Positions 5,208-8,527 of a stretch of 8,527 nt of DNA are shown here, piece after piece (position 1 is the first letter of the stretch; every line of letters begins with the position of its first letter). The notes under the pieces were generated by a model that saw nothing but the letters and a program-made list of their open reading frames with translations, did no database searches and was not told the origin of the DNA. This DNA comes from Actinomycetota bacterium (GTDB lineage Bacteria; Actinomycetota; Acidimicrobiia; Acidimicrobiales; Iamiaceae). Where the stretch lies: assembly GCA_018268545.1 (NCBI GenBank), contig JAFDWI010000043.1, positions 1 to 8,527 on the forward strand, written 5' to 3'. Position numbers and translations under genes: made by a program.

Positions 5208-6575
5208 TCAGTTGATTTCAGGTGTGGTGGCCACCACACCGAGATCGACCAGGGGAATCGAGTCGGTGTCGGCCGGGCGGGCCAGCGCATCACGATGACG
5301 CCGCATCGCCGACGCACCCCACCCGGCGGACCCGAGCGCGACGATCGCGCCGAACAGCACAGGTGAGCGCGCACCGAACCGGTCGGCCATCGCTCCGAGG
5401 ATCGGGCCACCGATCGGATTGGTGCCGATCATCAGCACGCTCTGGATCGCCAGCACCCGACCGTGCATGGACGGCCGGGCACGCACCTGGACCACCGCGG
5501 TCGTCGTCGTCATGTAGATGATGCTCGCCACCCCGACGATCGTGATCACCGGGTACAACCAAACGACGGTCGGCACCGCCGCCATGCCCAGCATCGTCAC
5601 ACCGAGTGCCGCGCATCCGATGATGATGAAGCGCAGATCGACGCGGGACCGGTGTGCAGCGGCGAGCGCGCCCACGAGCGCCCCGACACTGAACAGCGAA
5701 TACGCGATCGTGTACGCGGCATCCGACCCACCGAGGCCGTGTTCGACGAACAGTGGCACGACCACGTTGAACTCGTAACTGAACGTGCCCACCGCGGCGA
5801 GCATCACGAACGAGATCCACAACGTCGGCATCGAGCGCACGTAACGGATGCCCTCGATCACCGCACCTTTCACCTTCGGGCTGGGAGGTCGTCGGCGCAA
5901 CTCGGCGCGACGGATCATCGCCAATGCCACGATCACCGCCACGTACGACGCGCCGTCCGCGGCGAAACACCACCCGTAGCCGACGGTGACGACCATCAGC
6001 CCGGCGAGCGCGGGACCGAAGATCCGCGACGCGTTGACCAGCGTCGAATACAGCATCACCGCGTTCGGGATGAGCTCGCGAGGCACCATCTCGGGCACGA
6101 ACGAGCGTCGGATCGGGTTGTCGAACGCCAACAGCGCTCCGCCGAACAATGCGAGCAGGTAGAACACCCACACCGGCGTACCCGGGATGAACGCACACAC
6201 GGCGAGCGCCATGGACTGGAACATCTCGCCGCCCTGGGTGACGAACAGCAACTTGTGCTTGTCGGACCGGTCCGCGATCGAACCCGCCCATGCGCTCAAC
6301 AACAGAATCGGTCCGAACTGGCACGCGGTGAGCAACCCGACCGCGAACCCGCTCCCGGTCGCGTGCAATACCAAGAGGGTCAGCGCGACGATCGTGAGCC
6401 AGTTCCCCGTGTTCGAGACGAGCTGGCCGATGAAGAAGAGCCGGAAGTTCCGGACACCGAACGAACCGAACGTGCGGCCGACGAGCCCATCTGGGCCGGC
6501 GTCCGACCCGGCGTCCGACCCGGCGTCCGACCCGGCGCTCGACCCGGCGCTCGACCCGAGGTCGGTCCCGCTCAT
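5208..6575 (-). CDS. Major facilitator superfamily transporter (EntS-like/MFS_3 type exporter)
   Basis: A 455-residue inner-membrane protein with about twelve hydrophobic segments. After a low-complexity tail come FGSFGVRNFRLFFIGQLVSN and TGNWLTIVALTLLVL, the typical opening of MFS_3/EntS-like permeases. MFS motif A is at 98-110 (GSIADRSDKHKLL), and FDNPIRRSFVPEMVPRELIPNAVML is also characteristic of the group. Relatives export siderophores, macrolides or other small molecules using the proton gradient; the substrate here is unknown. The ATG at 6575 is chosen: the frame is open to a GTG at 6638 but the added residues show no family character. No Shine-Dalgarno is evident. Residues 8-27 are five SSAG/SDAG repeats. 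The gene follows the diguanylate cyclase with a 117-base gap on the same strand, so co-transcription is possible, though an inverted repeat lies between them. Confidence 0.92.
   Translation of the reverse strand: MSGTDLGSSAGSSAGSDAGSDAGSDAGPDGLVGRTFGSFGVRNFRLFFIGQLVSNTGNWLTIVALTLLVLHATGSGFAVGLLTACQFGPILLLSAWAGSIADRSDKHKLLFVTQGGEMFQSMALAVCAFIPGTPVWVFYLLALFGGALLAFDNPIRRSFVPEMVPRELIPNAVMLYSTLVNASRIFGPALAGLMVVTVGYGWCFAADGASYVAVIVALAMIRRAELRRRPPSPKVKGAVIEGIRYVRSMPTLWISFVMLAAVGTFSYEFNVVVPLFVEHGLGGSDAAYTIAYSLFSVGALVGALAAAHRSRVDLRFIIIGCAALGVTMLGMAAVPTVVWLYPVITIVGVASIIYMTTTTAVVQVRARPSMHGRVLAIQSVLMIGTNPIGGPILGAMADRFGARSPVLFGAIVALGSAGWGASAMRRHRDALARPADTDSIPLVDLGVVATTPEIN
6501..6560. repeat. Tandem repeat, 12 bp x 5, inside the MFS gene 5' end
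   Basis: Three identical GTCCGACCCGGC units (6501-6536) are followed by two variants, GCTCGACCCGGC and GCTCGACCCGAG (6537-6560). On the coding strand they encode SDAG three times and SSAG twice, just ahead of the first membrane segment. Because the unit is a multiple of three, copy-number change would alter tail length without a frameshift. Confidence 0.9.
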
Positions 6576-6645
6576 CGGGGAACCCACGGATCGGTGCACA
6601 TCGTTCCATGATGCCGACGACCGATCCCGCACACACACCGACAGC

Positions 6646-6663
6646 CGATCCGGACCCGGATCG
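6646..6663. repeat. Inverted repeat between the cyclase and MFS genes
   Basis: CGATCCGG and CCGGATCG (8 bp each) flank a two-base centre AC. The site is 30 bases past the cyclase stop and about 70 bases before the MFS start, so it could be a regulator site or a weak 3' hairpin. The rest of this 117-base gap shows nothing else convincing. Confidence 0.4.
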
Positions 6664-6692
6664 AGCGCGAACGAAAGCGGCCCGGATCGTGA

Positions 6693-8249
6693 TCAGGACG
6701 GCCGGGGGTCCGGGTCGAGCGCGACGGGTGCGGCCCGGTCGACGATCGTGCGATCCCGGCCCGCGGCCTTGGCGTCATAGAGCGCTTCGTCGGCCCGGCC
6801 GACCACCGCATCACCGTCCTCGATCCCGTCCCACACGGCGATCCCGGCCGAGAAGGTCACCCCGTGCAGGTCGTCGGCGTCCCGGAACGAATCGTGCAGA
6901 TCGGCGAACAGTCCCTCGGCACCCGGACCGTCCGTCGCGGGGAGGATCACGCAGAACTCCTCGCCGCCGTAGCGGGCGACGAAGTCCGACGTGCGCAGGC
7001 GGGCCCGCAACCGGTCGGCATACGCGCGCAGCAGATCATCGCCCGCGAGGTGCCCGAACGAATCGTTGAACACCTTGAAGTTGTCGAGATCGATCGTCGC
7101 CACCGAGACCGTCTCACCACGACGGCTCGCCATCGCGAGCTCCTGGCCGAGGCGATCGTTCAACGCCCGCCGATTCGGGATGCCGGTGAGCCCGTCGGTC
7201 CAACCGAGTGTCTCCAGGCGGGTCACATACCGGCTCCGGCTCAGCAGCACGCCGATCTGCATCACCATCCGTTCGAGGTTGAACTGCACCATGAGCCGGT
7301 CGTACGAAGGTTGCCCCAGGCCCTCGAGAACGATCGCGAGCACTTCCCCGTCGCCGGACTCGGCCACCAGCATTGCTCGATCGGCGTGGAGTATCACCCC
7401 ACGGTTCGCGTGCGCTTCGACGAACTCATCCGAGGTCGGGGCCTCGAGCTGTGCCGTCTCCGGTTGGCGCCCGATCAATTCGACACGGCCGGACAGCGCG
7501 GCCGTCACAGCATCGGCTTCGGCGTGGTACGCCGCGGCTCGTGCCGCACCGGCCCAATCGGCAACCAGCGGAAGGAGCCGTTCGACCCCTTCCTCGAGCG
7601 TGTTCGCCTGCGCTGCGATGCCCGCGGCATCGACCAGGCCCGCCATCTGGTCGTCGGATTGCAACGCGGACATCGCCAACAGGTGCACCATGATCGCGGC
7701 GATCCCCCAGACCACGCCGTAGGTGAACACCAACGAGACCGCGCCCTCGTCGACGGACCCCGAAGCGACCGCGGCGACCGACACGGCGACGACCGCGGTG
7801 AACCACGTGACGAGGATCATCCACCGGTTCCCCATCATCGCGACCAGTAACATCGGGACGAACACGACCGGTCGATAGATGCCGGTGACACCACCGATCG
7901 CGTAACACATCGCTGCCGCGGCGACCGTGGCAACGAGGAGTTCGCACAACACGATCCATGCCGGCGGTGACACGTATCCGTCGGAGCGGACCATCCTCCG
8001 GAACCAGCCGACGTTCGCGAGAGCGATGCTCACGACCACGACACAGACGGCCCCGACCCACGGCCAGTTCGTCGGCGCGTCGCGGGGAAGGAACGCCCCG
8101 AGGACGGGAAGGATCATCGCCAGGTGCGCCAGGCCGACGATCTTCCAACCGAACGTCGACAACGCCGGATCGATCCGGGTCACATAGTCGAACACCGGGG
8201 TCGACCGTGACGATCCGGGTTCGGTCGCTCGGGTCACGTCGGGCCGCAC
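6693..8249 (-). CDS. Membrane-bound GGDEF diguanylate cyclase with GAF-like domain
   Basis: A 518-residue inner-membrane protein. Six hydrophobic segments span roughly residues 35-195. A GAF-like or degenerate sensory domain covers about 215-335, a short helix (RSRYVTRLETLGWTD) acts as linker, and the GGDEF domain occupies about 345-505. Active-site features are intact: LTGIPNRR at 354-361, metal-binding Asp387 in IDLDNFK, FGHLAGDDLL, and the signature GGEEF at 428-432. The RxxD inhibitory site is present (Arg419-Asp422) five residues before the signature. It should make cyclic-di-GMP from two GTP with product inhibition. There is no EAL or HD-GYP domain. The start is a GTG at 8249 with an in-frame stop three codons upstream; GTG at 8237 is also possible, and no Shine-Dalgarno is clear. 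The MFS gene lies downstream on the same strand. Confidence 0.95.
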   Translation of the reverse strand: MRPDVTRATEPGSSRSTPVFDYVTRIDPALSTFGWKIVGLAHLAMILPVLGAFLPRDAPTNWPWVGAVCVVVVSIALANVGWFRRMVRSDGYVSPPAWIVLCELLVATVAAAAMCYAIGGVTGIYRPVVFVPMLLVAMMGNRWMILVTWFTAVVAVSVAAVASGSVDEGAVSLVFTYGVVWGIAAIMVHLLAMSALQSDDQMAGLVDAAGIAAQANTLEEGVERLLPLVADWAGAARAAAYHAEADAVTAALSGRVELIGRQPETAQLEAPTSDEFVEAHANRGVILHADRAMLVAESGDGEVLAIVLEGLGQPSYDRLMVQFNLERMVMQIGVLLSRSRYVTRLETLGWTDGLTGIPNRRALNDRLGQELAMASRRGETVSVATIDLDNFKVFNDSFGHLAGDDLLRAYADRLRARLRTSDFVARYGGEEFCVILPATDGPGAEGLFADLHDSFRDADDLHGVTFSAGIAVWDGIEDGDAVVGRADEALYDAKAAGRDRTIVDRAAPVALDPDPRPS

Positions 8250-8302
8250 CCCGGATCAGTGGGTCACCGCGACCGGGACACGAGCCATGCCGCATGCCAC
8301 GT

Positions 8303-8527
8303 TCACGGGATCAACCCGGAGCCGACCGTCCACGCGGGCAACCCTACCGGGCCAGGTCCCGACGGTCGCAGGAAAATCTTCTCGCAACACGGGATCGGCG
8401 GTCCTAGTGGTGTGTCTTTCAATTGGCGGCGTGGGATCGGCGACGATCCGCTCCGGATGCGAGGACGCAGGAGGAAGGCGCACACGTAGCGTGCGCCGAC
8501 GACGAGGACGACGCAGGCGGCCGCGTA
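8303..8527 (-). other. Open frame at right edge, possible C-terminal fragment; otherwise no gene seen in 8250-8527
   Basis: One minus-strand frame is open from the right edge to a stop at 8303. Its first 20 or so codons are strongly G/C at the third position and encode a hydrophobic stretch (AAACVVLVVGARYVCAFLLR) that could be the end of a membrane protein. After about 8435 the codon pattern decays and the product looks random, so either the frame is not a gene or its tail is unusual. A second minus-strand frame (8256-8483) is equally undecided. I recognise no family and no RNA gene here. The region presumably also contains the promoter of the cyclase, which I cannot place. Confidence 0.2.

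Noticed and set aside
6501..6560. CRISPR-like array
   Set aside because: The 12-bp units are directly adjacent without spacers and are in frame within the MFS gene.
5290..6636. 448-codon minus-strand frame overlapping the MFS gene, plus a 382-codon plus-strand frame at 5463-6611
   Set aside because: Both are Arg/His/Asp-rich shadows; the MFS frame has twelve hydrophobic segments and motif A.
6864..7850. 328-codon plus-strand frame
   Set aside because: It is antisense to the GGDEF cyclase and carries no domain.

Overview
The base composition (high GC, strong G/C preference at third codon positions), an F420-type luciferase-like oxidoreductase, a TAP-like secreted peptidase and possible leaderless starts suggest a high-GC actinobacterium. 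Acidimicrobiia or a relative is possible, but this is inference from gene style and not from a marker gene. The window holds seven well-supported complete genes and one partial gene. I see no tRNA, rRNA, CRISPR array, transposase or phage gene.

Left part (1-2054): the N-terminus of an NAD-type short-chain dehydrogenase runs off the left edge on the minus strand, preceded by a HAD-superfamily hydrolase on the same strand. A luciferase-like (probably F420-dependent) oxidoreductase is divergent from them.

Middle (2055-4458): a lipoprotein-type TAP/S33-family alpha/beta hydrolase on the minus strand lies between two almost identical 51-bp perfect or near-perfect palindromes. Judged by their loops, the palindromes are in inverted orientation to each other, and both sit in strand-skewed C-rich/G-rich tracts with canonical G-quadruplex patterns. 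Next is a small ketosteroid-isomerase-like protein that keeps the family's catalytic Tyr/Asp/Asp set. The peptidase and the isomerase share a TAnnnT hexamer exactly 8 nt before the chosen ATG and have no Shine-Dalgarno, which fits leaderless transcription.

Right part (4459-8527): a regulatory-looking divergent region (tandem 12-bp direct repeat, two adjacent inverted repeats) leads into a PilZ-like protein on the plus strand. This converges on an MFS exporter-type permease with a 5 x 12-bp tandem repeat coding its N-terminal tail. Upstream of the permease, on the same strand, is a six-TM, GAF-like, GGEEF diguanylate cyclase with an intact inhibitory site. A cyclase and a PilZ-like protein within 4 kb suggest a small cyclic-di-GMP neighbourhood. 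The last ~280 bases contain no confident gene.

Most genes look like ordinary chromosomal metabolism, transport and signalling. The feature least explained by known families is the palindrome pair with its skewed G4-prone flanks.
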